Of a DNA stretch of 64,000 bases, positions 26,987-35,588 are shown one piece after another. Position 1 is the first letter of the stretch. Each line of letters begins with the position of its first letter. A program made the translations under genes and the position numbers. The notes under the pieces are model-generated. The model saw only the letters and a program-made list of their open reading frames with translations. It was not told the origin of the DNA and did not search any database. The stretch spans positions 62,001-126,000 of the forward strand of contig JADJCG010000009.1 in assembly GCA_016703335.1 (NCBI GenBank), given 5' to 3'. The stretch is from Caulobacteraceae bacterium. Lineage in GTDB: Bacteria; Pseudomonadota; Alphaproteobacteria; Caulobacterales; Aquidulcibacteraceae.

Positions 26987-28048
26987 TTAGAAGCCGCCGC
27001 GCAGACGGCGGATTACGTCGTCGAGTTGCTCGAGCGTCTTGTAGGAGATCTTCACCTCCCCTGCGCCGGCCTTGTCATTGATCGTCACTTCGAGGCCGAG
27101 TGCGTTCGAGAGTGATTGCTCCAGCGCGCGGGTGTCAGCACTCTTGGCTTCGGCCGACGAGCCGCCCGGCGTGACGCGCGGGCCGTGCTTTTCGTCCTTA
27201 GCAATTTGCGCGAGGCGTTCGATATCGCGAACGTTCAGACCTTCGCTAATGGCGCGCTGCGCCAAGCCACGCGGATCCGGCGCCGTGAGAATGGCGCGGG
27301 CGTGGCCTGAACTCAGACGGCCATCGCGCACCATCTCTTGCAGATCGTCCGGCAATTGCAGCAGGCGCAGCATGTTGGCGATGTGCGGACGTGACTTGCC
27401 GACAGCGTCGGCGATCTCTTGTTGCGTGCGACCGAAGCGATCGATCAGCGCTTGGAAACCTTGCGCTTCTTCGATCGGGTTCAGGTCCATACGCTGGACG
27501 TTTTCGACGATTGCGATCTCGAGCACTTCAACTTCGTTGAGCTCGCGGATCACCGCCGGAATGGAGTGCAAGCCAGCGCGTTGCGCGGCGCGCCAACGGC
27601 GCTCACCGGCGACGATCTCGTATTTGCCGTCGGCGATCGGGCGCACCAGGATCGGTTGCAGAACGCCGTGCGTCTTGATCGACGATGAGAGATCGTTGAG
27701 CTCGGCTTCGTCGAAGTGCTTACGCGGCTGTTGCGGATTGCGTTGCACCAGCTCGATCGGCAGGCCGCGCGGACCCTCGCTTGCGGCGGCTTGTGTTGGC
27801 TCCGGTGCAGGCGCAGCTGCAACCGGTGGCGCAACTGGTTCGTTAGCCGGGACAGGCACCGGCGGAGCTTGCGTGATCGGCAGCTCGAACACATTGCGCG
27901 GCGGCTCGATCGGCGCACGCACTTGTTCTGGCTGCGCTTGCGGCTGACCGAACACATTGTTCGCGGGCTTCGGCGCTTCGGTCTTCACCGGCTCGCCCAG
28001 CAGAGCGGAGAGGCCTCGGCCCAACCCTCGCGGTCTCATCTCGCTCAT
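26987..28048 (-). CDS. parB: Chromosome-partitioning protein ParB
   Basis: 353-residue parS-binding CTPase that loads as a sliding clamp near the origin and drives segregation with ParA. N-terminal GLGRGLSALLGE is the ParA-contacting box. A Pro/Ala-rich linker (about 40-92) precedes LPIELVQRNPQQPRKHFD. The CTP-binding GERRWRAAQRAG is at 148-159, the helix-turn-helix is TQQEIADAVGKSRPHIANMLRLL, and the dimerisation domain ends YKTLEQLDDVIRRLRGGF. It lies 97 nt downstream of parA on the same strand, and candidate parS sites lie 2-9 kb away. Confidence 0.96.
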   Translation of the reverse strand: MSEMRPRGLGRGLSALLGEPVKTEAPKPANNVFGQPQAQPEQVRAPIEPPRNVFELPITQAPPVPVPANEPVAPPVAAAPAPEPTQAAASEGPRGLPIELVQRNPQQPRKHFDEAELNDLSSSIKTHGVLQPILVRPIADGKYEIVAGERRWRAAQRAGLHSIPAVIRELNEVEVLEIAIVENVQRMDLNPIEEAQGFQALIDRFGRTQQEIADAVGKSRPHIANMLRLLQLPDDLQEMVRDGRLSSGHARAILTAPDPRGLAQRAISEGLNVRDIERLAQIAKDEKHGPRVTPGGSSAEAKSADTRALEQSLSNALGLEVTINDKAGAGEVKISYKTLEQLDDVIRRLRGGF

Positions 28049-28145
28049 AACGTGCCCTCGTCTCTCTTAACCCGACCCTGATTCGGTATGCTTAAGAATT
28101 TGGTGGGAAAACTTTACCGGTAGGTAAAAGCTGCCTGCCTTCCAC

Positions 28146-28934
28146 CTATGCTGCGCTCAGCATCCGCTCGCGTTCGATAAGCTCTTTGGCAAGCTTGATG
28201 TACGCTTTGCTGCCAGTGGCGTTCTGATCGTAGATGATCGCGGGCAGGCCGTGCGACGGCGCCTCGGAGATACGAACGTTCCGCGGAATGACGGTCTCAT
28301 AGACCTTGTCCGGAAAGTGCGCCCTCACCTCTTGCGCCACTTGCTCTGAGAGCGTGGTGCGCTTGTCGTACATGGTGAGCACGACGCCTTGGATTTCGAG
28401 CGTCTGATTGAGGTTCACCTTCACCGCGTTGATGGTCGCGACGAGCTGCGCCAAACCTTCGAGCGCGAAGTATTCTGTTTGCAACGGCACGAGCACGCCG
28501 TTCGCTGCAGTGAGTGCGTTCACGGTCAAAACGTTCAATGACGGCGGGCAATCGATGAGAATGTAGTCGATGCCAAGCGTCGACTCGCCGCGGAATTTTT
28601 CGATGGCGTTGCGCAGGAAAAACTGCGGCTGCGCTTCGCCCATCAGTTCGCCTTCAACGCCCGACAAACGCGCGTCGCCAGGCGTGATGTACAAATTGGG
28701 GACCTTCGTCGGCAGCACCGCTTTTGACAGTGGCAGCTGGCCAACAAGCACGTCGTAGCTTGTGACGTTGCGATCGTGCGGATGAATATCGAGACCGGTC
28801 GAGGCGTTGCCTTGCGGGTCGGTGTCGAAGATCAGCACGCCCTTCCCGGCGGCCGCCAAAGCGGTGCCGAGATTGATCGCGGTCGTCGTCTTGCCCACGC
28901 CGCCCTTCTGGTTGGCGATCGCCAAAGTACGCAT
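28146..28934 (-). CDS. parA: Chromosome-partitioning ATPase ParA
   Basis: 262-residue Walker-type ATPase whose nucleoid gradient pulls ParB-parS complexes. Deviant Walker A NQKGGVGKTTTAINLG starts at about residue 8 with the signature Lys. The switch I region is FDTDPQGNASTGL, Walker B-like DYILIDCPPSLNVLT, and DKRTTLSEQV and NVRISEAPSHGLPAI are chromosomal-ParA motifs. It is downstream of rsmG and upstream of parB, the standard alphaproteobacterial order. Confidence 0.96.
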   Translation of the reverse strand: MRTLAIANQKGGVGKTTTAINLGTALAAAGKGVLIFDTDPQGNASTGLDIHPHDRNVTSYDVLVGQLPLSKAVLPTKVPNLYITPGDARLSGVEGELMGEAQPQFFLRNAIEKFRGESTLGIDYILIDCPPSLNVLTVNALTAANGVLVPLQTEYFALEGLAQLVATINAVKVNLNQTLEIQGVVLTMYDKRTTLSEQVAQEVRAHFPDKVYETVIPRNVRISEAPSHGLPAIIYDQNATGSKAYIKLAKELIERERMLSAA

Positions 28935-28958
28935 GGTCCACGTCTCCTTATCGGAGGC

Positions 28959-29600
28959 TCAGGAACGCGCGCGCTTTGTTATGCGAACAATGCGGCCGCG
29001 CGGATCGCTGAGGCTCTCCAGCACGTCTGCCTGGTACGCCCCACCTTTTAGGACGTTAGATGCGGCGGCCAGCTCGGCGTCTAAGTCAGCGCCTTTATGG
29101 AAGAGACCTTGCGCGCCGCGATCTAGAATCGGCTTCGCATAGGGTATGAGTCGGTTCAAGGGAGCCAACGCACGGGCGGTAACCACGTCATACGGCCCTT
29201 CCCCGGTCCCAAAGTCCTCGATCCGCTGGTTGAAGACCTTGATGGGGAGCCCCGCCGCCTCACCCACGGCGCGGAGAAAAGCGGCTTTCTTTCCAGTGGA
29301 TTCGACCAGATGGACAGCGGTATCGGGCTGATCGGCAACAAAGGCCGCGACCACCAGAGCCGGGAACCCGGCACCGGATCCTAGGTCCACCCACTTTTTC
29401 GCCTGCAAGGCGAATTTAATGAGCTGGGCGCTGTCCAAGGCGTGGCGGGACCAGAAAAGGTCGAGCTCCTTAGGGCCGACCAAATTCATCCGCTCTGACC
29501 ACTCGCCCAGGAGCCTGTGGTGGGTTTCGAGGCGGGCGATTGTTTCACGGGGAACGGTGAAACCAAGGTCCCGCTGGAACTCATCGGGGCCGTAGGTCAC
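28959..29600 (-). CDS. rsmG: 16S rRNA (guanine-527-N7)-methyltransferase
   Basis: 213-residue SAM-dependent enzyme (formerly GidB) that methylates G527 of 16S rRNA. Motifs: ERMNLVGPKELDLFWSRHALDS, SAM-binding WVDLGSGAGFPALV (about 70-83), HLVESTGKKAAFLR, IEDF and VVTARALAPLNRLI. A GTG start at 29600 is used. A parS-like palindrome overlaps its 5' coding part at 29542-29555. It is co-directional with mnmG upstream and parA downstream. Confidence 0.94.
   Translation of the reverse strand: MTYGPDEFQRDLGFTVPRETIARLETHHRLLGEWSERMNLVGPKELDLFWSRHALDSAQLIKFALQAKKWVDLGSGAGFPALVVAAFVADQPDTAVHLVESTGKKAAFLRAVGEAAGLPIKVFNQRIEDFGTGEGPYDVVTARALAPLNRLIPYAKPILDRGAQGLFHKGADLDAELAAASNVLKGGAYQADVLESLSDPRGRIVRITKRARS
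29542..29555. promoter_or_regulatory. parS-like site in rsmG
   Basis: GTTTCACGGGGAAC matches GTTTCACGTGAAAC at 12 of 14 positions. It lies within the coding sequence of rsmG, and parS sites inside genes are common. Confidence 0.4.
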
Positions 29601-29634
29601 AGGCTACCGCCCAGAGCGGCGTGGTCAACCAACC

Positions 29635-29985
29635 TCACGGATGCGGCCCTGCTCCGCCATAGGCGGCGGCGAGATAGCGAGTGATAGGCTTGGGTTCGTC
29701 GAGGAAGTAGCGGCCCTGGAATTCCTTCGCGTCCGCTGGCGGCGTGGCGCCGTCAGCGAGCACGAGCACTGGCATCGATTGGTTCTCGTCGCCGATTAGA
29801 TTGATGATCTCACGGCGCGGGCGCGGAAACTCGCTGCGCTTCACGTCGATGCGATTGGCCCAGTGCGGGTTGGCGAGCAGCGCGCCTTCCATGGTCGCGC
29901 ACGACGTGCAGAACCAGGTGCCATCTAGCGCCCGATCTTCGAACGGCGCTTTGATGATGAAGAGCGTGTCGCGGCTCAAGCTCAT
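29635..29985 (-). CDS. DUF3088 thioredoxin-like protein
   Basis: 116-residue cytoplasmic protein. TWFCTSCATMEGALLANPHW contains a CxxC pair (FCTSC, about residues 25-29), and IDVKRSEFPRPRREIINLIGDENQSMPVLVL is the conserved DUF3088 core, including the cis-Pro-like SMPVL strand. The fold is probably glutaredoxin or thioredoxin-like; function is unknown. Its ATG overlaps the mnmG stop codon as ATGA, so it is translationally coupled to mnmG. Confidence 0.75.
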   Translation of the reverse strand: MSLSRDTLFIIKAPFEDRALDGTWFCTSCATMEGALLANPHWANRIDVKRSEFPRPRREIINLIGDENQSMPVLVLADGATPPADAKEFQGRYFLDEPKPITRYLAAAYGGAGPHP

Positions 29986-31849
29986 GCACGTTTCCTTTGT
30001 TCGCGCTTCACATGCGCCAGCAGAGCCGTGAGCGCGCCGGGCGTGACGCCTTCGATGCGCGAAGCTTGGCCAAGCGTCACTGGGCGCGCATTGGTGAGCT
30101 TCTCGCGGACTTCGTTGGAGAGACCGCCGACGGCAGCGTAATCGAGGTCAGGCGAAAGACGCAGATCCTCGTCGCGCTTGAAGGCTTCGACGTCGAGCGC
30201 TTGGCGTTCGAGATAGCCTGAATACATCGCGTCGATCTCAAGCTGCTCGCGCGCTTGACGGCTGAGCGCGTTGAGCTCTGGCCAGATGCCGGCGAGCTGA
30301 TCGAAGCTGATCGAAGGATATGCCAGCAGCGCCAGCACATCGCGGCGCACGCCATCCTGATTGACCTTGAGCCCCTGCGCTTGCGCCTGCGCGGGCGTAA
30401 TTTCGAGCGCATGCGCCAGTACGCGCGCCGCTTCGATTTCCCGCATTTTTTCGGCGAATTTGAGCGTGCGCTCGAAACCCACGCAGCCAAGCTCAACGCC
30501 CTTCGGCGTGAGGCGTTGGTCGGCGTTATCGGCGCGGAGGCTTAACCGGTACTCGGCGCGAGACGTGAACATCCGATAGGGCTCGGTGACGCCGCGCGTC
30601 ACGAGATCATCGATCATCACCCCGATATAGCCCTCGGCGCGGGTGACCTCGAACGGCCCTGCTCCAGACGCGGCGCGCGCAGCGTTGAGGCCGGCGACGA
30701 GACCCTGCGCGGCGGCTTCTTCGTAGCCGGTCGTGCCGTTGATCTGACCAGCGAGATAGAGGCCCTTGATGCGCTTCGTCTCCAGCGTCGGCATCAGCTC
30801 GCGCGGATCGACGTAATCGTATTCGATCGCATAAGCGTGCCGCTTGATGACGACGTTCTCGAGCCCCGGGATCGTGCGGATGAAGCGCTCCTGCACGTCC
30901 TCCGGCAGCGAGGTGCTGATGCCGTTCGGATAGACGGTGTCGTCGTCCAGCCCTTCGGGTTCGAGGAAGATTTGGTGCGCACTCTTGTCGGCGAAGCGTA
31001 CGACCTTGTCCTCGATCGACGGACAATAGCGCGGCCCCCGCCCGCTGATCGCGCCCGAATAGACCGCGCTCTTCGACAGCGATTGCTCGATGATCTTGTG
31101 CGTCTCGGCAGTCGTGTAGGTGACGCCGCAGGCCACCTGCGGGTTGGTGATTTTGTCGGTCAGGAACGAGAACGGCACCGGCTCTTCGTCGGCGTATTGC
31201 TTCTCCAGCGAGACCCAATCGATGGAGCTGGATTGGAGGCGCGCTGGCGTCCCAGTCTTGAGGCGTCCCATCGCGAAACCCGCGCCATACAAGCGATCCG
31301 AGAGCCCGATGGCCGGCGCCTCGCCGTGGCGGCCGGCGGGGATGCGCTTGTCGCCGATATGGATGATGCCCTTCAGGAACGTGCCGGTGGTGAGCACGAT
31401 GCGGGGGCGCTGAACTCGCGGCCGTCTGCGGTGGTGACACCGACCACAGCGCCGCCAGCGAGGACCAGGTCCTCGACGGCAGCCGCCTCGATGGTCAGCC
31501 CCCGCTGCGCTGCCAGCGCTGCCTGCATGGCCTCGCGATAGAGCTTGCGGTCGGACTGGGCGCGGGGCCCGCGGACGGCTGGGCCCTTGGAACGGTTGAG
31601 GAGCCGGAACTGGATGCCAGCGGCGTCGGCCACGCGGCCCATGACGCCGTCGAAGGCGTCGATCTCGCGGACCAGGTGGCCCTTCCCGAGACCGCCAATG
31701 GCCGGGTTGCAGCTCATCTCGCCGATGGTCTCGAGCTTGTGGGTCAGCAGCAGCGAGCGCGCGCCCAGACGCGCGGAAGCCGCCGCGGCCTCGCAGCCTG
31801 CATGGCCACCGCCGATGACGATGACGTCGAAGGATCGCTCAGAGTTCAT
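29982..31849 (-). CDS. mnmG: tRNA uridine-5-carboxymethylaminomethyl modification enzyme MnmG, one frameshift
   Basis: FAD-dependent partner of MnmE that installs cmnm5 groups at U34 of tRNAs. The N-terminal part has the dinucleotide-binding IGGGHAGCEAA (about 12-22), ETIGEMSCNPAIGGLGKGHL, and RGPRAQSDRKLYR. The C-terminal part has LTTGTFLKGIIHIG, GRGPRYCPSIEDKV, NGTTGYEEAAAQGL, SRAEYRLSLRADNAD and a terminal CxxC-less tail. The frame breaks at about 31403 in a run of five C (reverse strand GCGCCCCCGC). One additional C restores REFSAPRIVLTTGTF and one 622-residue protein of normal length. A homopolymer miscall is the likely cause. Confidence 0.92.
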
Positions 31850-31911
31850 GATCTGCCGCGTCTCATATAGGGTTCACAGCGCGGCGTCAGCCTTGGTGGA
31901 TGCGGAGCAGC

Positions 31912-32151
31912 TCAGCGCTTTGCGTCGGCCTTCGATTCCTGTTCGCGCAGGAATTCGTGGAGCGGCCTAGAGGGAGGCAGACCGGTACAATCAAGCGGGA
32001 TCGCGTGCATGACCATGAGGTCGAAACGGCCAGCAGCGAACATCGGATTCTCAATCCGCCGACGCTCGGAAGCGCTCATCGCGGGCAGTCTCTCGCAGCG
32101 CGCGATTGCCGCTTCGAGCGTCTCGATCCAAATCTCAGTTTCGCTTTTCAT
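31912..32151 (-). CDS. Small hypothetical protein
   Basis: 79-residue acidic/helical protein (MKSETEIWIETLEAAIARCERLP, ERRRIENPMFAAGRFDLMVMHAIPLD, then a charged C terminus). It has no signal peptide. Start at ATG 32151 is preferred to 32172 because the first residues of the longer form look untranslated. It lies between mnmG and mnmE on the same strand, next to two parS-like sites. I do not recognise the family. Confidence 0.55.
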   Translation of the reverse strand: MKSETEIWIETLEAAIARCERLPAMSASERRRIENPMFAAGRFDLMVMHAIPLDCTGLPPSRPLHEFLREQESKADAKR

Positions 32152-32182
32152 GCCGTCGTCAGCGTACAGCAAAGCGCGCGTG

Positions 32183-32196
32183 ATTTCACGTGCAAC
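32183..32196. promoter_or_regulatory. parS-like site B
   Basis: ATTTCACGTGCAAC matches the chromosomal parS core GTTTCACGTGAAAC at 12 of 14 positions, with the central CACGTG intact. It is 34 nt from site A in the same intergenic region. Confidence 0.5.
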
Positions 32197-32216
32197 CCGC
32201 TAATTTCGGTTCACCA

Positions 32217-32230
32217 GTTTCGCGTGAAAC
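32217..32230. promoter_or_regulatory. parS-like site A (best match)
   Basis: GTTTCGCGTGAAAC differs from GTTTCACGTGAAAC at one position. It lies in the 109-nt gap between the small hypothetical gene and mnmE, 4.2 kb from parB and 9.2 kb from the proposed origin. These are typical distances for ParB-binding sites. Confidence 0.7.
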
Positions 32231-32260
32231 GGCCCATTCCATGCGGGTTTTCGTGCGATC

Positions 32261-33571
32261 TCATTTGCCGATGCAAAAGCTCGAAAAGATCTCACCGAGC
32301 AGATCTTCGACGTCGATCCGCCCCGTCAAACGCCCGATCTGATCGGCGGCAACGCGCACGTCTTCAGCGGCTAATTCAGGGCCAATGTCGAGCGCCGGGA
32401 TCGCGCGCAGCAGCGCCGCTCGCGCCTCTTCCACTAAGCGGCGATGGCGGGCGCGGGTGAGCACCGGCGCCTCTTCGCGGCCGAGCGCTTCGGCGACCTT
32501 TGCTGCGATCACCGCTTCCAGTTCAGGGATGCCCTGACCTGTCTTGGTCGACACCGTCAGATGGCCGCTATCGCCAGTAAGGTCGGCCTTCGACTTCACC
32601 ACCAAGTCGCCGGCGCCCAGCGCGGTCAGCAGCGCCGGGACCGTGGCATTGTCGGCCTCGACCAGCACGATGCGGAGATCGGCCTCTTCAGCCCGCGCCA
32701 GCGCCCTGCGCACGCCTTCGGCTTCGATAGCATCAGCCGCTTCCCGCAGCCCCGCCGTGTCAGCGATCCAGACTGGGAAGCCGGCTATGACCCGACGGGT
32801 CTCGACGATGTCGCGCGTGGTGCCGGGAATGTCGCTTACGATCGCGGCTTCGCGCTGGGCCAGCGCATTGAGCAGGCTCGACTTGCCGACATTGGGCTCG
32901 CCCAGGATGGCGATGCGAAAGCCGTCGCGGATGCGTTCGCCCCGGTGGGCGTCGTTGAGGTGGTGGCCCATGTCGTCGGCCAATGCCTGGAGGATCGGAC
33001 CGGCCCTTTGCGCCAGTGCGCCTGGCAGGTCCTCGTCCGGGAAATCGATCTCGGCTTCGATCAGGGCGGCTGCCCCGATCAGCTTGCCCCGCCAGCCTTC
33101 GTAGACGGCGCTCAGGGCCCCGCGCCGCTGGCGGAGTGCTTGGCGGCGTTGGCCCTCGGTTTCGGCGTCCACGAGGTCCGCCAGACCCTCGGCTTCGGCC
33201 AAGTCGAGCTTGCCATTCTCGAAGGCCCGGCGGGTGTATTCGCCGGGCTCGGCTGGGCGGACGCCCGGCTGGCTCAGCGCCGCGTCGATGACGGCTGCGA
33301 TGACAGCTGGTCCGCCATGGATGTGGAGTTCGACGACGTCTTCGCCGGTGAAGCTGTGGGGTCCGGGAAACCAGAGCGCCAAGCCGTCATCCAGTGAAAC
33401 GCCGGTGCGTGGATCGCAGAACGCCTCGCGGGTCGCCATGCGTGGCTTGGGCAGATCGCGGGCCGTCAGCGCGCTCAAAGTGGCGCCGGCGGCGGGTCCG
33501 GAGAGCCGGATCACAGCGACGCCGGCGCGGCCAGCGCCGGTCGCAAGCGCTGCGATGGTGTCCGGTTTCAT
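32261..33571 (-). CDS. mnmE: tRNA modification GTPase MnmE
   Basis: 436-residue GTPase partner of MnmG. The N-terminal tetrahydrofolate-binding domain includes TIAALATGAGRAGVAVIRLSG and VELHIHGGPAV. The central helical domain carries the G domain: G1 GEPNVGKSSLLN, the G2 switch SDIPGTTRD, G3 DTAGLR, and G4 as the degenerate VKSKADL. The C-terminal FCIGK is the conserved C-[I/L]-G-K active-site box. The ATG at 33571 overlaps a parS-like sequence (33565-33578). Confidence 0.95.
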   Translation of the reverse strand: MKPDTIAALATGAGRAGVAVIRLSGPAAGATLSALTARDLPKPRMATREAFCDPRTGVSLDDGLALWFPGPHSFTGEDVVELHIHGGPAVIAAVIDAALSQPGVRPAEPGEYTRRAFENGKLDLAEAEGLADLVDAETEGQRRQALRQRRGALSAVYEGWRGKLIGAAALIEAEIDFPDEDLPGALAQRAGPILQALADDMGHHLNDAHRGERIRDGFRIAILGEPNVGKSSLLNALAQREAAIVSDIPGTTRDIVETRRVIAGFPVWIADTAGLREAADAIEAEGVRRALARAEEADLRIVLVEADNATVPALLTALGAGDLVVKSKADLTGDSGHLTVSTKTGQGIPELEAVIAAKVAEALGREEAPVLTRARHRRLVEEARAALLRAIPALDIGPELAAEDVRVAADQIGRLTGRIDVEDLLGEIFSSFCIGK

Positions 33572-33578
33572 GTGAAAA
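33565..33578. promoter_or_regulatory. parS-like site D at the mnmE start codon
   Basis: GTTTCATGTGAAAA matches GTTTCACGTGAAAC at 12 of 14 positions, but the central CG step is changed, which would weaken it. It overlaps the mnmE initiation codon. Confidence 0.35.
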
Positions 33579-33592
33579 CAGCTAAGGCGCGA

Positions 33593-33850
33593 TTAGGGCT
33601 TTTCACGTGAAGCGGCGCCGCTAGCGGCGGTGACGCCGGAGGTCATCAGCTTCACGAAAGCGTCCTGCGCCTGCGTGCCGACACTCATCCACGAGCTCAT
33701 CATCGACTCGCCGCTCATGAGCGACAGGTTCTTCTGCATGCGCGTGGTCATCTCTTGGACCAGCGCTTCGTTGATCGGCGTGACATCCGGCAGGCCCATG
33801 AAGCGGCGGGCTTCCTCGGGGCTGCACTCCACATTGACGGTGAACTTCAT
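33593..33850 (-). CDS. DUF6489 small protein
   Basis: 85-residue helical protein (MKFTVNVECSPEEARRFMGLPDVTPIN, then EMTTRMQKNLSLMSGESMMSSW). The N-terminal VECSPEEARRFMGLPDV is characteristic of a small alphaproteobacterial family with a phasin-like pattern. Function is unknown. It is 21 nt upstream of mnmE on the same strand, so probably co-transcribed. Its last codons overlap parS-like site C. Confidence 0.65.
   Translation of the reverse strand: MKFTVNVECSPEEARRFMGLPDVTPINEALVQEMTTRMQKNLSLMSGESMMSSWMSVGTQAQDAFVKLMTSGVTAASGAASREKP
33600..33613. promoter_or_regulatory. parS-like site C
   Basis: TTTTCACGTGAAGC matches GTTTCACGTGAAAC at 12 of 14 positions with an intact TTTCACGTGAA core. It lies in the 3' end of the DUF6489 gene. 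Confidence 0.5.
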
Positions 33851-33942
33851 GGTTGGGGTTCCTGGCCAATTCCTTCGCGCAGTTTGCGCATTGCGGGTCT
33901 ATACCGCGCCGAAAGCCACAGAGACAGACTTGGGAGCGAGCT

Positions 33943-34632
33943 ATGGGTGAATGGGTTGAAGTCCAGGGTCCGGACGGGGCGTTCAAGGCGTACGTCGCGC
34001 GGCCCTCAGGAACGCCCAAGGGCGCGGTCGTGGCGATCCAGGAAATCTTCGGCGTCAACGCCGTGATGCGCGGCAAGGCCGATTGGCTGGCGCGCGAAGG
34101 CTTCCTGGCGGTGTCGCCGGATCTCTTCTGGCGGATCAAGCCGGGCATCGATCTCACCGACCAGTCTGAGGCTGAGTGGAAGCAAGCGCTCGACTACATG
34201 AACCAGCTCGACAAGAACGCGAGCGTCAAAGACGTGCAGGCGACGCTTGCTTGGGCGCGCAGCCAAGGCGTCAGCAAAGCCGGCGCGCTGGGCTATTGCA
34301 TGGGCGGCTACATCGCGTTCCTGGCTGCGTGCCGAACCGATAGCGACGCGACGGTCGCGTATCATGGCGGCGGCATCCACACGGAGCTCGGCGAAGCTGG
34401 CGGCATCAGGAAACCGGTGATGCTCCACAACCCGATGAAGGACGGCTTCATCCCAGTGGAAGCGCTCAACACGATCCGCGAGACGCTCGCGAGCAATCCG
34501 CTCGTCACTGTGTGCGAGTACGCCGAGCAGGATCACGCGTTCACGCGCGAAGGTGGCGCGCACTACGATGAAGCGGCGAAGCAACTCGCAGATGGAAGGA
34601 CGATTGCGTTCTTGAACAAGGCGCTCGCATGA
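33943..34632 (+). CDS. Dienelactone hydrolase family protein (cytoplasmic)
   Basis: 229-residue alpha/beta hydrolase with the dienelactone-hydrolase triad. The nucleophile Cys is in GYCMGGY (about residue 115), IQEIFGVN holds the conserved Glu (about 36), and DHAFTREGGAHYD provides the His near the C terminus. It lacks a signal peptide, unlike the paralogue at 62000. Natural substrates of such housekeeping copies are unknown. The ATG at 33943 follows GGGAGCGAG. Its last 4 nt overlap the start of the glycerophosphodiesterase gene (ATGA), indicating coupling. Confidence 0.87.
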   Translation: MGEWVEVQGPDGAFKAYVARPSGTPKGAVVAIQEIFGVNAVMRGKADWLAREGFLAVSPDLFWRIKPGIDLTDQSEAEWKQALDYMNQLDKNASVKDVQATLAWARSQGVSKAGALGYCMGGYIAFLAACRTDSDATVAYHGGGIHTELGEAGGIRKPVMLHNPMKDGFIPVEALNTIRETLASNPLVTVCEYAEQDHAFTREGGAHYDEAAKQLADGRTIAFLNKALA

Positions 34633-35540
34633 AGCGGGCTTTGATCGCAGCGTTGTTGATGCTCGCTGCGTGCGATTCCGAGCCGAATGATGCGATCCTC
34701 GACATTGGCGGTGGCCGGCCTGGTGATCCAGCAACGCTAGCGCCGTCGAACCTGACTTCGTTCTTCGACTGCCTGCGTGAGAACAATGCGACGTTGATCT
34801 CCGCACATCGCGGTGGGCGTCACGACGGGCTCACAGAAAACTCAATCGAGAACTTCGAGGCGACGTTGGCGCATACGCCGGCGTTCATGGAAACCGACAT
34901 CGCCCGCACCCGCGATGGCGTGCTGGTGCTCATGCATGACGACACTGTGGACCGCACGACCAACGGTTCGGGCGATGTTTCGTCAATGACGACCGCGCAG
35001 TTTCAAGCGCTGCGTCTGCGCGATTACCAGGGCAACGTGCTCGATACCTCGCCGCCGACTTTGCGCCAGGCGCTCGATTGGGCCGACGGCAAGACGGTGC
35101 TTGAACTCGATGTGAAGCGGGGCGTCTCGTACGAGGATGTCGCCGCCGAGGTCCGCGACGCCGGCGCGATGGGCCGGGTGATCTTCATCACCTACAGCGT
35201 CGATGGCGCGTCACGGCTCGCGCGCGTCGCGCCCGAGGCGATGATCTACACGACCATCACGCGCGCGGGCGATCTCGATACGCTGCAACGCCGCGGCGTT
35301 GATCTCACGCACATCGTCGCCTGGTTGGGCGATGAGAGTTTGGACGAGGGCCTGCTCCACGCGCTCAACGCGCGCGGGGTTGAGGCGCGTTGGGGTATCT
35401 TCGGCAATGACGCTGATTTCGCCAGCGCCGCTGAGGCGGGCGTGCAGGGCGTTGCGGTCAACGATCCTGACGCTGCCTTCGCCGCGATCGATGCAGCCGA
35501 CGACGACGAGGACAACGATGCGGTCCGATGCGCCCGATGA
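34629..35540 (+). CDS. Glycerophosphodiester phosphodiesterase family lipoprotein
   Basis: 303-residue exported GDPD TIM-barrel. The lipoprotein signal ends LAAC (MKRALIAALLMLAAC). Catalytic motifs: ISAHRGGRHDGLTENS (His-Arg pair and Glu-Asn), METDIARTRDGVLVLMHDD (metal-binding Glu-x-Asp and catalytic His), RTTNGSG, and TVLELDVK. It would hydrolyse glycerophosphodiesters, releasing an alcohol and glycerol-3-phosphate in the periplasm. The C terminus is acidic (DAADDDEDND). It is coupled to the upstream hydrolase. Confidence 0.87.
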   Translation: MKRALIAALLMLAACDSEPNDAILDIGGGRPGDPATLAPSNLTSFFDCLRENNATLISAHRGGRHDGLTENSIENFEATLAHTPAFMETDIARTRDGVLVLMHDDTVDRTTNGSGDVSSMTTAQFQALRLRDYQGNVLDTSPPTLRQALDWADGKTVLELDVKRGVSYEDVAAEVRDAGAMGRVIFITYSVDGASRLARVAPEAMIYTTITRAGDLDTLQRRGVDLTHIVAWLGDESLDEGLLHALNARGVEARWGIFGNDADFASAAEAGVQGVAVNDPDAAFAAIDAADDDEDNDAVRCAR

Positions 35541-35588
35541 CGCGGGCGCAGCGCGTACTTAAGTCAGGCGTCTAGCGCGGAGCCTCCC

